A stretch of DNA of 64,000 bases from Pseudomonas reinekei (GCF_001945365.1 NZ_MSTQ01000011.1:124001-188000), one strand, 5' to 3'. Counted from the first letter of the stretch, positions 26,667 to 36,140 are shown. A program made the numbers and translations. The notes: generated from the letters alone by a model not told the origin.

Positions 26667-27103
26667 AACTGCAGGCTCGAACTGGCGGTGAGCGTCGCAG
26701 GCAAATCAGGCACCTTGCCGATTCCGGGCAACGTCAGAAACGGAATGACCGCACTCAATTTGTTGGTGGGGTAATTGATGCTGACCTTCAGCACGCCAGC
26801 CGTGTAGGTGGTGGTGGCATCCGTATCGACATTGAAGTTCAGCCCGGCAGGAATCCACGCCAGTTGCCGGGTCAGTTCCTCTTTGACGACGGTTTTGAGT
26901 GCCGCCTCATAACCGGGCGTGGTCGGGTCCAGTGCCACGCTGCGGCGTATGGCTTCGGCGGTCGACTGGTTGAACGACTGCATCAGCAACAGCGGCAGGC
27001 TGTACGTGACAATCCCGTAGAACACCGCGAAAAAGATGACGAACACCAAGGCAAATTCAATCGCGGCGGCGCCTTTTTGTTTGCGGGGGAGGCTGGTTTT
27101 CAT
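26663..27103 (-). CDS. TadE-like minor pseudopilin
   Basis: A 146-residue protein with the TadE signature KQKGAAAIEFALVFVIFFAVF: a short basic leader, Gly at the cleavage position, Glu at +5 and a hydrophobic helix. It should be processed by FppA and help Flp pilus assembly. Three in-frame starts exist: GTG 27127, ATG 27124 and ATG 27103. The last is chosen because MKTSLPRKQKG gives the usual leader length. Its stop overlaps the pprA start, and it is divergent from fppA. Confidence 0.87.
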   Translation of the reverse strand: MKTSLPRKQKGAAAIEFALVFVIFFAVFYGIVTYSLPLLLMQSFNQSTAEAIRRSVALDPTTPGYEAALKTVVKEELTRQLAWIPAGLNFNVDTDATTTYTAGVLKVSINYPTNKLSAVIPFLTLPGIGKVPDLPATLTASSSLQF

Positions 27104-27178
27104 GAGTGCGTCTACCCTGACCATCACGAGGTAATGTCAGCATAGAATCATTCAGCCAAAACGGACTTTTTTTACCGG

Positions 27179-27649
27179 ATGCACAGCATTGTCTTACTGA
27201 TCTGGCTGACGCTATGCGCAGCGCAGGATGCACGGCAACGGCACATCGCCAATGGTTTGACCGTGGGCGCCGGGGCATTCGCATTGGCGTATCTGCTGTG
27301 GAGCGGCAGCACCTGGCTGGGCGCACCCGCGGAGCAGGGCGCCTGGGCGGCGTTGCTGGCGCTGGCGTTCACGTTACCCGGTTACGCGCTGCGAAGGCTC
27401 GGCGGCGGCGATGTGAAACTCATGATTGCCCTGGGGCTCGCGACCGACGGTCGGCATGTGTTGGGCGTATTTATCGGCGCAGGGTTGGCCAGTGTTTGCT
27501 GGCTGGCGCTGGCGCCAAGAGTCTGGCTTTATATGGGTCAAGGTCTTAGAGGACGTCTGCTTTATCTGCAGCCCGGAGTGTCAAAAAAACAGCCCTTCGC
27601 GCCCTTCCTGTTGGTGGGGTTATTGCTCACATTTGCCTGGCTCCGCTAG
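27179..27649 (+). CDS. fppA: Prepilin peptidase FppA (TadV/CpaA family)
   Basis: A 156-residue inner-membrane aspartyl peptidase that cleaves Flp prepilin and TadE-like proteins. Several hydrophobic helices are visible. The two catalytic aspartates lie in CAAQDARQRHIANG and in GGGDVKL (GxGD motif). It lacks the N-terminal methyltransferase domain of PilD, as expected for the TadV class. It is divergent from the TadE/pprA transcript and 116 bases ahead of pprB. Confidence 0.92.
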   Translation: MHSIVLLIWLTLCAAQDARQRHIANGLTVGAGAFALAYLLWSGSTWLGAPAEQGAWAALLALAFTLPGYALRRLGGGDVKLMIALGLATDGRHVLGVFIGAGLASVCWLALAPRVWLYMGQGLRGRLLYLQPGVSKKQPFAPFLLVGLLLTFAWLR

Positions 27650-27765
27650 TCGTGCGGTTTTGTACAGAGTCGAAAAGAACGACTACTTTCATACAACAAA
27701 CAGTTGTACAGCCATCGGCTGTTGGTACAGGAACGGTCAGCATTTGACCATGCAGGGAGTTGCAC

Positions 27766-28557
27766 GTGAACAAGCGTACCTCGGCAGTAAAAATCCTTGT
27801 AGTCGACGATGAATCAATGATCGTTGAAGAACTCTGCGAGTTTCTCGAGAACAGCGGTTACCGTTGTGTGCCGTGTGAATCCAGCCATCAAGCCATCGAA
27901 CGTTTCAATGAAGACACCGATATCGGATTGGTGCTCTGCGATTTGCACATGCCTGGGCTGGACGGGATTCAACTGGTTCAGGAGCTGCAACGCCTGTCTG
28001 GCAAGCACCGTGCGTTCGAAGCAATCATGCTCACCGGGCGTGCGGACAAGCAGGATGTGATCAAGGCGCTGCGTGCCGGGATTGCCGATTACTACCAGAA
28101 GCCGATTGACCTGGACGAGTTGCTGGAGGGCTTGCGGCGCCAGGAAGTGGCCTTGCAGGAGCGGCACAAGACGTTGCAGCTGGGGCATCTGAATCAGAAA
28201 TTGCAGTATCTGTCTGAATCGATCGATGACCTGTACCAGGACCTCGACCGGGTTCGCCGTGCTCCGTTCGTGTCCGGCACTGTGGACTCGGAAGATGGCG
28301 CGGTCAGTGAGGCCGACCAGGTAGAAATCCCGGCGATTTTCAATCAGCTGTCGCCTCGACAGCTGGATGTGGCGCGGTTGGTGGGCAAGGGGCAGACCAA
28401 TTATCAGATTGCCTGTGAGCTGGGAATTACCGAGAACACGGTGAAGTTGTATGTGTCGCAGGTTTTGCGGTTGACGCATATGCATAATCGGACGCAGTTG
28501 GCGTTGGCGTTGTCGCCCAGTAATTCGGGGATGCGGCAGAGGGTTACGGCGCACTGA
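27766..28557 (+). CDS. pprB: PprB-type response regulator (REC + LuxR HTH)
   Basis: A 263-residue regulator with an N-terminal receiver (phospho-Asp in LVLCDLHMPGLDG, Lys in YYQKPI), a coiled linker (residues 120-165), and a C-terminal GerE/LuxR helix-turn-helix (LSPRQLDVARLVGKGQTNYQIA). In P. aeruginosa PprB activates flp-tad, cupE and bapA. The start is GTG 27766 because CAGGGAG lies 6 bases before it; a TTG at 27760 would sit on top of that site. Confidence 0.9.
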   Translation: MNKRTSAVKILVVDDESMIVEELCEFLENSGYRCVPCESSHQAIERFNEDTDIGLVLCDLHMPGLDGIQLVQELQRLSGKHRAFEAIMLTGRADKQDVIKALRAGIADYYQKPIDLDELLEGLRRQEVALQERHKTLQLGHLNQKLQYLSESIDDLYQDLDRVRRAPFVSGTVDSEDGAVSEADQVEIPAIFNQLSPRQLDVARLVGKGQTNYQIACELGITENTVKLYVSQVLRLTHMHNRTQLALALSPSNSGMRQRVTAH

Positions 28558-28589
28558 TTGTCCTGGCTGTACGCGGCTCAAACAGTGGG

Positions 28590-28622
28590 AGTCAGGCTGC
28601 TGGCGATGGCGGCCAGCCTGGC
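28590..28622. repeat. Short imperfect palindrome after pprB
   Basis: CAGGCTG (28593-28599) and CAGCCTG (28614-28620) close an imperfect hairpin containing CTGGCGATGGC, a REP-type core. It lies between the convergent pprB and DUF3613 genes and could help end both transcripts. Confidence 0.4.
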
Positions 28623-28635
28623 ACCGCTTCCCGGA

Positions 28636-28911
28636 CTATTGCCCCGACCCACTGTCCACCGCACCCCCCGCATCCTGATCAAAGAACTCCGGAATCTCAT
28701 GCTGATAGCTCTTGAGCCAGCGTTGCATGGCCAGTTCTCTTTCCGTCGCCGTGGCCGTCTGTTTTTTTTGTGAGGCGGCCGCGTTGCTGCTTTGCAGTTG
28801 CAGCCAGCCTTCGGTTTCCTGTTGTTGCGGTGAGGCGGGGCCGGGGTCGATGGCGTGGGTGGTGAGGGGCAAGGCCAGGAAGCCGAGGCAGCAGAGGGTG
28901 GCGGGTTTCAT
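28636..28911 (-). CDS. DUF3613 small exported protein of the tad operon
   Basis: A 91-residue protein with a signal peptide ending near THA at residue 19. The short mature part has a Gln/Ser-rich middle and the motif ERELAMQRWLKSYQHEIPEFF, which matches DUF3613 proteins often encoded in Tad loci (PA4298-like position). AGGGAG precedes the ATG. It starts 12 bases after the tadD stop and is the last gene of the rcpC-to-tadD transcript. Its function is unknown; a periplasmic accessory role is the simplest guess. Confidence 0.75.
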   Translation of the reverse strand: MKPATLCCLGFLALPLTTHAIDPGPASPQQQETEGWLQLQSSNAAASQKKQTATATERELAMQRWLKSYQHEIPEFFDQDAGGAVDSGSGQ

Positions 28912-28923
28912 CCGTGGTTCTCC

Positions 28924-29637
28924 CTATTGAAGGGTCGCAGGGGTGACAGCCGCGACTTGCGTGGCGGCGGTCGAGGCGGATTTGGCTGGGGTCTTGAGTT
29001 TTTCCGCGCGGGCCTGGGCTTCGGTGACTTGGGCCGGGCTCAGGCCGAGGCGGCTGACCAGTTCGGCGGCGCGACTCCAGTCATCCTGGTAGATCAGCAA
29101 CGTCACCAGATTCTGCGCGGCCAGGGTGTCGGCTTGCTTGAGCTCCATGGCGGTGAGGAATTCGAATCGGGCGTCTTCCACCCGCAGTTGGTTGAGGTAC
29201 ACCACGCCCAGGTCATTGCGGATTTTTTCATCGGTGGGGGCCAGTCGCGAGGCCCGTTGCAAATGCGCCTGCGCCAGGCCGTTGTCGCCCCGGGCGGCGG
29301 CGAGTTGGCCCAGGCCGTGTTCGGCTTCGGCGGCCAGGCAGCTACCGAGCAGGCTGCGGTACAGCGGCTCGGCTTCGCTGCGGCCGAGCAATCGATAGAC
29401 CTTGGCCTTGCGCAGACGCACGTCGGCGAGGTTGTCCGGCAGGCTTTGCAGGTTGGCCAGGCTGGCGTGCAGTTTGCCGTCCTTGGCCATGTCATCGGCC
29501 AGGTTCAGCGATAGCTGTTGATCGGAGCTCAGCTTGCCGCAACTGGCAGAGTCGGTCAGCGCGCTCCAGGGTGTTTGGCCGGTGCTCGCGCAACCGCTGA
29601 GCAACAGCAGACTCAAACCGGCAATCATTGCTTTCAT
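28924..29637 (-). CDS. tadD: TadD pilotin-like TPR lipoprotein
   Basis: A 237-residue lipoprotein with lipobox LSGC (Cys about residue 15) and tetratricopeptide-type helical repeats (HGLGQLAAARGDNGLAQAHL, NDLGVVYLNQLRVEDARFEF). TadD proteins are thought to help place or assemble the secretin in the outer membrane. ATG 29637 follows GAGGGATC. It lies 10 bases after the tadC stop in the same operon. The Ala/Thr/Pro-rich tail is low complexity. Confidence 0.9.
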   Translation of the reverse strand: MKAMIAGLSLLLLSGCASTGQTPWSALTDSASCGKLSSDQQLSLNLADDMAKDGKLHASLANLQSLPDNLADVRLRKAKVYRLLGRSEAEPLYRSLLGSCLAAEAEHGLGQLAAARGDNGLAQAHLQRASRLAPTDEKIRNDLGVVYLNQLRVEDARFEFLTAMELKQADTLAAQNLVTLLIYQDDWSRAAELVSRLGLSPAQVTEAQARAEKLKTPAKSASTAATQVAAVTPATLQ

Positions 29638-29647
29638 CACGATCCCT

Positions 29648-30538
29648 CTAAGAAGCAAAAGCCCGGGCCAGGGCGGTGAGCCCCGGGCCGGCCAGGACGA
29701 TCAATAACGCCGGGAAGAGGAACAGCATCATCACGACGGACATTTTGGCGGACATCTTGGAGATGTATTCCTGCAGGCGCGTCAGGCGCCGGTCATCGAG
29801 CAGCAGCTTGAGCGCCAGCAACGATTTCATCGCGCCGCCACCCTGATGGATCAGCTGTTGCAGGATCACGCAGGTGTCGGTGAACTCATCCACCGCGAGC
29901 AGGCGCGAGGCCACGTTCAGTTCCTCAGCCAGTTCCAGACCCGAGTCGACGCGGGTCAAGACCAGGCGCAGTTCATGGGTCAGGATCGGCAGCAATTGCT
30001 TGCCTTCGTTGCTCAGCACGCGCAGCGATTGCTCCACGGCCATGCCCGACTCAAATAGAATGCGCAGCAGCGGAATGAAGGTGGAAATCTCGATCGCCAG
30101 TTTTTTCTGCCGCTGGTGGGCGGCGGCGGCGAGCAGGCGTTTGGGCAACAGATAACCGATGCCGAGGGCGAACGCCGGGACGATCCACGGGTTGGCCACT
30201 TGCGGGAAGAACAGCCCCTGGACCAATGCACTCAGGGCCAGTGCCAGCACCGGCACACCCACTTGGCACGCGGCGAAGATCGCGCGTTTACGTGCGGTTC
30301 GCCAGCCGAGGGCGTTGAGCAGTGTTTGGGTTTCGTTATCGAGGCTGACCGATTGCTGGCCGACGCGGCTGCTGCCCAGCGCCTGCAGCCATTGGCTGAG
30401 GCGGTTGTCGGCCGGGGTTTTGCCGTCCAGCCGTTGCACTACCTGGCGGGCACGCCGACGCAGTTCCAGCACGACACTGAACAGCATCAGCGATGCCAGC
30501 AGGAACAGCAGCGAGCTCAGCAGCATTGACGGGTTCAT
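29648..30538 (-). CDS. tadC: TadC inner-membrane platform protein
   Basis: A 296-residue type II secretion F-domain protein with an N-terminal helix (MLLSSLLFLLASLMLFSVV) and further hydrophobic segments (ALALSALVQGLFF, MLFLFPALLIVLAG). The F-domain core includes ISTFIPLLRILFESGMAVEQSL. With TadB it should form the platform on which TadA acts. Its start overlaps the tadB stop as ATGA. Confidence 0.92.
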   Translation of the reverse strand: MNPSMLLSSLLFLLASLMLFSVVLELRRRARQVVQRLDGKTPADNRLSQWLQALGSSRVGQQSVSLDNETQTLLNALGWRTARKRAIFAACQVGVPVLALALSALVQGLFFPQVANPWIVPAFALGIGYLLPKRLLAAAAHQRQKKLAIEISTFIPLLRILFESGMAVEQSLRVLSNEGKQLLPILTHELRLVLTRVDSGLELAEELNVASRLLAVDEFTDTCVILQQLIHQGGGAMKSLLALKLLLDDRRLTRLQEYISKMSAKMSVVMMLFLFPALLIVLAGPGLTALARAFAS

Positions 30539-31419
30539 AGGCTTCGCAACATCCGCCACAGCGCGACACAGCCGATCACCTGAAAGCCCAGCGCGGCGAT
30601 CAGCATCGTTTGCCCCGAGCCGTCGTTCCACATGGCCAGCAGGTACGTGGGGTTGGAGATCAGGAAATATCCAGCGAGGGCCACCGGCATCGCCGCCAGA
30701 ACCACCGCCGTGACGCGGGTTTCACCGGTCATGGCGCTCAGTTGGCGCGCTGCCTGTTCACGTTCGCGGATCATCTTGATCAGGTTTTCCAGCAGCTCGC
30801 TGGCGTTGCCGCCGTAGCGATGGTTGACCTTCAGCCCGAGGGCAAACAGACGCAGTTCATCTTTGTCGTAGAGCTCGGCGAAGTCCGAGGTGGCGTCGGG
30901 CAGGCTGATGCCCAGCTGCACGTTGCGCTGTACCCGGCCCAGGGCATTCTTCAGCGGATCCTCGGCGGCATTGATCGCACCCAGCACGGCATCGGCCAGG
31001 GTGCGGCCGGATTTCAGGCTGCGCACTGTGTGATCGAGCAGTGGCGGCAGCTGTTCGATCATGCGCTTGAGCCGGCGTTGATAACGCCATTGTACAAACA
31101 CCCTCAGCAGCAGTGGCGGCAGCAACGACGCCAGCAGCAAACCGATCCAGCCGCCCGCCAATACACCGATTACAGCCAGCAGCCCCCACAGTGCCAGCCA
31201 CTGGCCAATCCGTTCAGTCGGTCGCCCCAGGCCTGCACGCAAAAAGGCCCGCTCCAGCGCCGTCCATGAGGTTTTCTGCACAACCCGTTCCGGTTGCCCC
31301 TGGCTCAAGCGCTCCAGCACGCGCTGGGTGCCGGGCTGACGCAAACCTCGATAAAGGAGGCGCGCCGACAGGCCGAGCAAGAGCAGGCAAACGAGGATGA
31401 GCAGCAGCGGTTTGAGCAT
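30535..31419 (-). CDS. tadB: TadB inner-membrane platform protein
   Basis: A 294-residue F-domain protein starting at ATG 31419 (MLKPLLLILVCLLLLGLSARLL) with GAAGG upstream. Hydrophobic segments near the N-terminus, at about 100-130 and at the C-terminus flank the cytoplasmic T2SSF core (LPPLLDHTVRSLKSGRTLADAV). It is paired with TadC and lies 10 bases after the tadA stop. Confidence 0.92.
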   Translation of the reverse strand: MLKPLLLILVCLLLLGLSARLLYRGLRQPGTQRVLERLSQGQPERVVQKTSWTALERAFLRAGLGRPTERIGQWLALWGLLAVIGVLAGGWIGLLLASLLPPLLLRVFVQWRYQRRLKRMIEQLPPLLDHTVRSLKSGRTLADAVLGAINAAEDPLKNALGRVQRNVQLGISLPDATSDFAELYDKDELRLFALGLKVNHRYGGNASELLENLIKMIREREQAARQLSAMTGETRVTAVVLAAMPVALAGYFLISNPTYLLAMWNDGSGQTMLIAALGFQVIGCVALWRMLRSL

Positions 31420-31429
31420 GCCGTGGCCT

Positions 31430-32710
31430 TCAGTACGCCGTAGGGGAAAGCGCCGACTCGCGACGCAGTTTGTCACCGGCAGGGTTAATCGCCTCGCGCA
31501 GAAAACCGAAGCCATTGCGTCGGTCGAGGCGGAACAGCGTGTTGGTCACGTACACGTCTTCGCGGATGCCGATCACCTCCACCACTTCGCTGACACAGCG
31601 CCGGCCATCGGGCATGCGTGTCAACTGAATCACCACGTCGAGCGCTGCGCAGATCATCTGGCGCAAGGTCCGTTCGGCGATGCTGCGCCCGGTCAGGCCG
31701 ACCAGGGTTTCCAGGCGCAGCAAGGCGTCCTGGGCATTGTTGGCGTGTACGGTACTCATCGAGCCGTCGTGACCGGTGTTCATCGCGGTCAGCACATCGA
31801 CCACTTCGACACCGCGGATCTCGCCGAGGATGATCCGGTCCGGGCGCATCCGCAGGGCGTTGCGGATCAGGTCGCTGGCCTTCACCTCGCCATGGCCTTC
31901 GGCATTCGGCGGACGGGTTTCCAGGCGCACCACGTGCGGGTGGCCCAGTTGCAATTCGGCGACGTCTTCGATGGTGACCAGGCGTTCGTGAGGGTTGATC
32001 AACTGGCTGAGAATGTTCAGCAGCGTGGTCTTGCCAGTGCCGGTGCCGCCGCTGATCAAAATATTGCAGCGCTTGCCCACGGCTTCTTGCAGGAACTCGT
32101 AAATCGACTGGTCGATGGTTTGCATGGCCATCAGGTCGGTGCTCTTGAGCATGTCCTGGCGGAATTTGCGAATCGACAGACAAGGACCGTCCAGCGCAAT
32201 CGGGGGAATGATCGCGTTGACCCGGCTGCCGTCCGGCAGGCGCGCATCGACCATCGGCGATGACTCATCAAGCCGGCGCCCCAGCGGCGCAAGAATGCGC
32301 TGGATGACACGCTCGACGTGGTGTGCATCGATGAAACGCAAGTCGCTCTGGTGCAGCACACCGTCACGCTCGATGAACACCCGGTGGGGGCCGTTGACCA
32401 GAATTTCGGTCACCGCCGAATCGCGCAGCAGCACTTCCAACGGACCGAAACCGGTGAGTTCGTCGACGATTTCTTCGGCCAGACGCTCCATCTCGTAGCG
32501 GGAAATCGCCAGGTGCAGGCGCGCGATGTACTCGGCCACTTTGTCGATGACGAACTGCGACAGCACTTGCCGCGAACCTTCCAGCAGGTTTTTGCCCGAC
32601 TCTTCGATGGCATCGATGATGTAGCGGTGCAGCACCAGTTTCAGGCCTTCGTGATCGGTATTGCCGGTCACCGCGCGCGGGCTGGCGCCGAACAGTTTTT
32701 CTGCGTTCAT
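31430..32710 (-). CDS. tadA: TadA/CpaF secretion ATPase
   Basis: A 426-residue ATPase that powers Flp pilus assembly at the inner membrane. Visible motifs are the N-terminal domain pattern GFGPLEVLLRD and VTEILVNGP, Walker A (SGGTGTGKTTLL), the Asp box region (TIEDVAELQLGHPHVVRLETR), Walker B (DRIILGEIRG) and the His box (GHDGSMSTVHANN). It overlaps tadZ by ATGA. All catalytic motifs are intact. Confidence 0.95.
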   Translation of the reverse strand: MNAEKLFGASPRAVTGNTDHEGLKLVLHRYIIDAIEESGKNLLEGSRQVLSQFVIDKVAEYIARLHLAISRYEMERLAEEIVDELTGFGPLEVLLRDSAVTEILVNGPHRVFIERDGVLHQSDLRFIDAHHVERVIQRILAPLGRRLDESSPMVDARLPDGSRVNAIIPPIALDGPCLSIRKFRQDMLKSTDLMAMQTIDQSIYEFLQEAVGKRCNILISGGTGTGKTTLLNILSQLINPHERLVTIEDVAELQLGHPHVVRLETRPPNAEGHGEVKASDLIRNALRMRPDRIILGEIRGVEVVDVLTAMNTGHDGSMSTVHANNAQDALLRLETLVGLTGRSIAERTLRQMICAALDVVIQLTRMPDGRRCVSEVVEVIGIREDVYVTNTLFRLDRRNGFGFLREAINPAGDKLRRESALSPTAY

Positions 32711-33894
32711 TGCGCACCTCTCAAGCGACTGAACCAGGACTTGGGTTTGGCCAGGCTTTCGGAGCGTTTGGCCAAGCGCTCACCGAGGGCACGCAGGCTT
32801 TGGGTGAGGACTTCTCGCGGCGCCAGTTCGAACAGGGTCACACCCTGATTCTTGGCGTTCAGGCGCACCTCGGGGCTGTAGGCGAGGGTGGCGATGATTT
32901 CCATGCCGAAGCTTTTGCCCAGGGCTTCCGAGTCCGGCGCCACGGTGCGCAAGTAACGATCGACCAGCAGCCGGGCGTGATCGAGCTTCATGCCTTTTTC
33001 ACGCCACAGGTTGAGCACCGCCAGGTTGCGGCGGCAGTCGAGCACGTTCTGATCGGTGTACCACAACAGCTTGTCGCAGTGGCTGACGAAGGTGCGCAGG
33101 GCTTCACTGTCGGGCTGGCCGGTGAGGTTCACCACAATGTGCTGGAAGTGTTGGCGCAGGGCGCTGAGCAGCATGTACAACTCGGCGGCGCTGGTGTGTT
33201 CCAGCGGTTCATCGTTGCTGGCATAGGCGAGCATACTCAGCCCGACTTCGCAGCGGGTGAAGGCGCTGTCGATCAGCGTCGCATCGAGGCGGCGGACATG
33301 GCGCAAGGCATCACCGAAATGAAACGAACTTTCCAGACCGAGCAAGGCCAGACTGTCGCCGCGGGGCAGTCCAAGGTCGAGCAGCAGCGTTTGCTGGCCG
33401 CTCTTCTGCACCACTTGCGCCATATGGTTGGCGAGCAGCGCACCGTCGGCATTGCTCTGCACGCCGTACAACACGGTCAGGCCGCCCAGGTGATTGTTCG
33501 GCGCGACGGCGGGCAGGCGCTTGCTCAGTCGCCTGACCAGCCCGGCGACTTCACTGGAGCGCGAACCATAGGCGACAAAATCCCGGGCGCCGGCGCGCAT
33601 GGCGTTGAGCACCAGTTGATTGTCCATGCCATCGCCCAGCGCGACGATGGCCAGCATCGGTTTGGCTTCCAGTGCGCCTTCGATCAATGCGCACTGCGCG
33701 ACCACGTGTTCACGGTCGAGGCCGACGAACACCAGGTTGGCGAAGGTCACGTCCACCAGCGCCAGCAGTTCGTCGAGACTGCCGGCACCGGCACTGACGA
33801 CCTGGCCCAACGGCGCGAGGGCGCCCTGCAGCCACTCCAGATCGGTGCTGTTGCGCGTGATCGCAAGGAAGGTCTGACTGAGGTTCTGGCTCAT
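32707..33894 (-). CDS. tadZ: TadZ/CpaE-like pilus localisation protein
   Basis: A 395-residue protein with an atypical receiver-like N-terminal domain (residues 1-125) and a MinD/ParA-like C-terminal domain. The position where Walker A would lie reads YGVQSNADGALLANHMA, with no KGGxGKT lysines, so ATP binding is doubtful. Later ParA landmarks such as LLDLGLPRGDSLALLG remain. TadZ proteins place the Tad machine at the pole. It overlaps both neighbours (rcpA and tadA) by 4 bases. Confidence 0.88.
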   Translation of the reverse strand: MSQNLSQTFLAITRNSTDLEWLQGALAPLGQVVSAGAGSLDELLALVDVTFANLVFVGLDREHVVAQCALIEGALEAKPMLAIVALGDGMDNQLVLNAMRAGARDFVAYGSRSSEVAGLVRRLSKRLPAVAPNNHLGGLTVLYGVQSNADGALLANHMAQVVQKSGQQTLLLDLGLPRGDSLALLGLESSFHFGDALRHVRRLDATLIDSAFTRCEVGLSMLAYASNDEPLEHTSAAELYMLLSALRQHFQHIVVNLTGQPDSEALRTFVSHCDKLLWYTDQNVLDCRRNLAVLNLWREKGMKLDHARLLVDRYLRTVAPDSEALGKSFGMEIIATLAYSPEVRLNAKNQGVTLFELAPREVLTQSLRALGERLAKRSESLAKPKSWFSRLRGAQ

Positions 33895-35162
33895 TGCGAT
33901 AACCCGCTGCGTTTATCGAAGTTGCCGTTTTCAAGGAAGTACAGGCGATACCAGTTCGGGTCGTAATTACGCAGTTTTTCACCGGGCAATGACGGCAAAG
34001 GCGCGTTGGCGGCCAGGGGGTGAACCAGGTGCGGCGTGACGATCATCAGCAGCTCGCGCTCTTCGCGGTTGATCGAGGAGTTGCGGAAAAACGCGCCAAG
34101 AATCGGGATGTCGCCCAGTCCCGGAAACTTGCTGACTTGCGAAGCGTTTTGCGTGCTGATCAAACCGCTGATCACGAAGCTCTCGCCGTCGGCCAGCGAG
34201 ATGCTGGTGTCGGTGCGGCGAATGGTGAAGGCCGGGACGGTGGTACCGCCGATGGTCACGCCATTGTTGTAATCGAGCTCACTGACTTCGGGGGCGACCT
34301 TCAGGGAGATCCGGTCATTGCTGACCACCGTAGGGGTCAGTGTCAGGCGAATCCCGAACTCCTTGTATTCGATTGAGTAACTGTTGCTGTTGGCGCTGGG
34401 CACCGGGATCGGTATTTCCCCACCGGCCAGGAAACTTGCACTCTGCCCGCTGAGCGCCACCAGGCTTGGCCGCGCCAGGGTGTAGGCGAAGCCGCTGCCT
34501 TCCAGGGCGTTGACGATGCCGAGGAACTTACTGCTGCCGCCACCCCAGACGATGTTGAACATGTCGTTGGCCAAGGGAATGCTCGGCGCGGCGATACGCG
34601 GGTCGATGTTGAACAGCGGCACCACTCCCGGGGTGACGCCGGTGTTGGGCACCGTGCCGGGTGCACCGAACAGGAAGTTGTTCGAGCCCTTGCCGTAGAT
34701 CGACGTCCCGGCTTCCTTGAGCTTGGTGCGGCTGACTTCGACGAAGCGGATATCGGTCTGCACTTGCGAAGGCAATAGCGGGTCGTCCGATGGCATCCGC
34801 GCGGCGCTGGTCATGGCGGCGGTCGCACGGCCTTGAACGAACACCATGCTCTGACGCGGAGCCGTGGAACAGGCCGTCCAGACCATCAGGCTGGTGGCGC
34901 CTGATGCTACGCCTGTCAGCAGAAAAGCCTGATTGCCGTTGACCCGCACATCGGCGATTTTCGGGTCGCCGACGGCGATCCGGGTAATGGCGACCGGTGA
35001 TTGCAGTTCCTTTTGCTGGCCTTCGCCAACTTCCAGCACTGCGGGCATCGAGCCCAGTGCCGTGCAATGACTGCTGGCGGCCAATGCGGCCGAGGCCGGC
35101 AGGCTGCCCAGCAAGGTGGCCCAGATCAAGCCGTTGAGCAACGGCGTAAAACGTCTGCGCAT
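33891..35162 (-). CDS. rcpA: RcpA/CpaC outer-membrane secretin
   Basis: A 423-residue secretin forming the outer-membrane pore for Flp pili. A signal peptide (residues 1-30), an N-terminal pilus-formation domain (AITRIAVGDPKIADVRVNG), the VQTDIRFVEVSRTKLKEAG start of the secretin core, and the C-terminal beta segment (DTSISLADGESFVISGLIS, MIVTPHLVHPL) are visible. It lies 21 bases after rcpC and overlaps tadZ by 4 bases. Confidence 0.93.
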   Translation of the reverse strand: MRRRFTPLLNGLIWATLLGSLPASAALAASSHCTALGSMPAVLEVGEGQQKELQSPVAITRIAVGDPKIADVRVNGNQAFLLTGVASGATSLMVWTACSTAPRQSMVFVQGRATAAMTSAARMPSDDPLLPSQVQTDIRFVEVSRTKLKEAGTSIYGKGSNNFLFGAPGTVPNTGVTPGVVPLFNIDPRIAAPSIPLANDMFNIVWGGGSSKFLGIVNALEGSGFAYTLARPSLVALSGQSASFLAGGEIPIPVPSANSNSYSIEYKEFGIRLTLTPTVVSNDRISLKVAPEVSELDYNNGVTIGGTTVPAFTIRRTDTSISLADGESFVISGLISTQNASQVSKFPGLGDIPILGAFFRNSSINREERELLMIVTPHLVHPLAANAPLPSLPGEKLRNYDPNWYRLYFLENGNFDKRSGLSQ

Positions 35163-35183
35163 TAAAGTGCGTCCTTGCTCGAT

Positions 35184-36140
35184 TCAGGGGGTCTGTTGAG
35201 TGATTTCGTTACCGCGGATCACTTCCACACCGGACTTGCGTGGTGCGGCTGCGCCACTGCTGGTGATCGGTTTGGGCGGTGCTGTCATGGCCAGTTGGTT
35301 GAACTGCACCAGTTCGCGATTGGCGTTGGCGATATTGGCCGGTGATTCGCGTTCTCCGGCCCAGTAGCGCGACAAGCGTTTTTCATCTGCGCTGCGCACG
35401 GCCAGGCGCAATACCCCGGCCTGTGCGGCGAGCATCAGACGACTCATGAGTTGTTCGGGCACCGCGAGCAGCACGGTGCGGGCGCTGGCGCGCTGTTCCT
35501 GGCGAGTTTTTTCATCGCTGTTATGCGTCGGGCTGGCGGGTTGGCCGTCATTGGTCAAGCCCATCTGTTCGCCCACCCCCAGCACACGCAAGGCAGGCAC
35601 CACGAGTTGCGCCGAGGGCTGCGGGTTGTTGGTGTCCAGGCGCAAAAACAGCAGCACATCGACATAGTCGCCCGGTGTCAGTTGCCCGCCGGCATTGATC
35701 ACTTCATCCACGGCGACGGCCAGGGCGCGTTCATCGGGGCGAATCATCCGCGCCAGTTTGCTGCCGGCGTCGAAGCTTTCGTCGCTGAGCCAGCTACCGG
35801 CGCTGAGGGCGCGCCACGGCGCGCGGCCGATGGCTTGATCAAGGCGGGTCAGGCTGCCCGCCGGAACGGTCAGAAGTTTTTCCAGGGCCACATCGGCGGC
35901 GGTGATTTGCACATACGGCGCGATGTCCCGCTGCAGCACCACGACCGGTTTGCGGGTGGTGTCTTCTTCGAGGGGCACGGGTGGTTGAACGCTGGAAGCG
36001 GGCGTAACGGTCCCGGTCTGCGCGACGGGCGCGACGGGCGCGACGGCGGGTTGGCGGGTCAATGTGAAGCCCCAATACCCGGCAATGACTGCACCCACCA
36101 GAGACAGTCCGGCAAGACCCAGAATGATACGACTGTTCAT
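35184..36140 (-). CDS. rcpC: RcpC/CpaB pilus assembly protein
   Basis: A 318-residue periplasmic protein with an N-terminal membrane anchor (IILGLAGLSLVGAVIAGYWGF), a Pro/Val-rich linker, an SAF-like domain (about 65-130; VVVLQRDIAPYVQITAADVAL) and an RcpC/CpaB core (MIRPDERALAVAVDEVINAGGQLTPGDYVDVLL). It is the first gene of the eight-gene minus-strand tad operon; AAGGGAGAG precedes its ATG. Confidence 0.92.
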   Translation of the reverse strand: MNSRIILGLAGLSLVGAVIAGYWGFTLTRQPAVAPVAPVAQTGTVTPASSVQPPVPLEEDTTRKPVVVLQRDIAPYVQITAADVALEKLLTVPAGSLTRLDQAIGRAPWRALSAGSWLSDESFDAGSKLARMIRPDERALAVAVDEVINAGGQLTPGDYVDVLLFLRLDTNNPQPSAQLVVPALRVLGVGEQMGLTNDGQPASPTHNSDEKTRQEQRASARTVLLAVPEQLMSRLMLAAQAGVLRLAVRSADEKRLSRYWAGERESPANIANANRELVQFNQLAMTAPPKPITSSGAAAPRKSGVEVIRGNEITQQTP

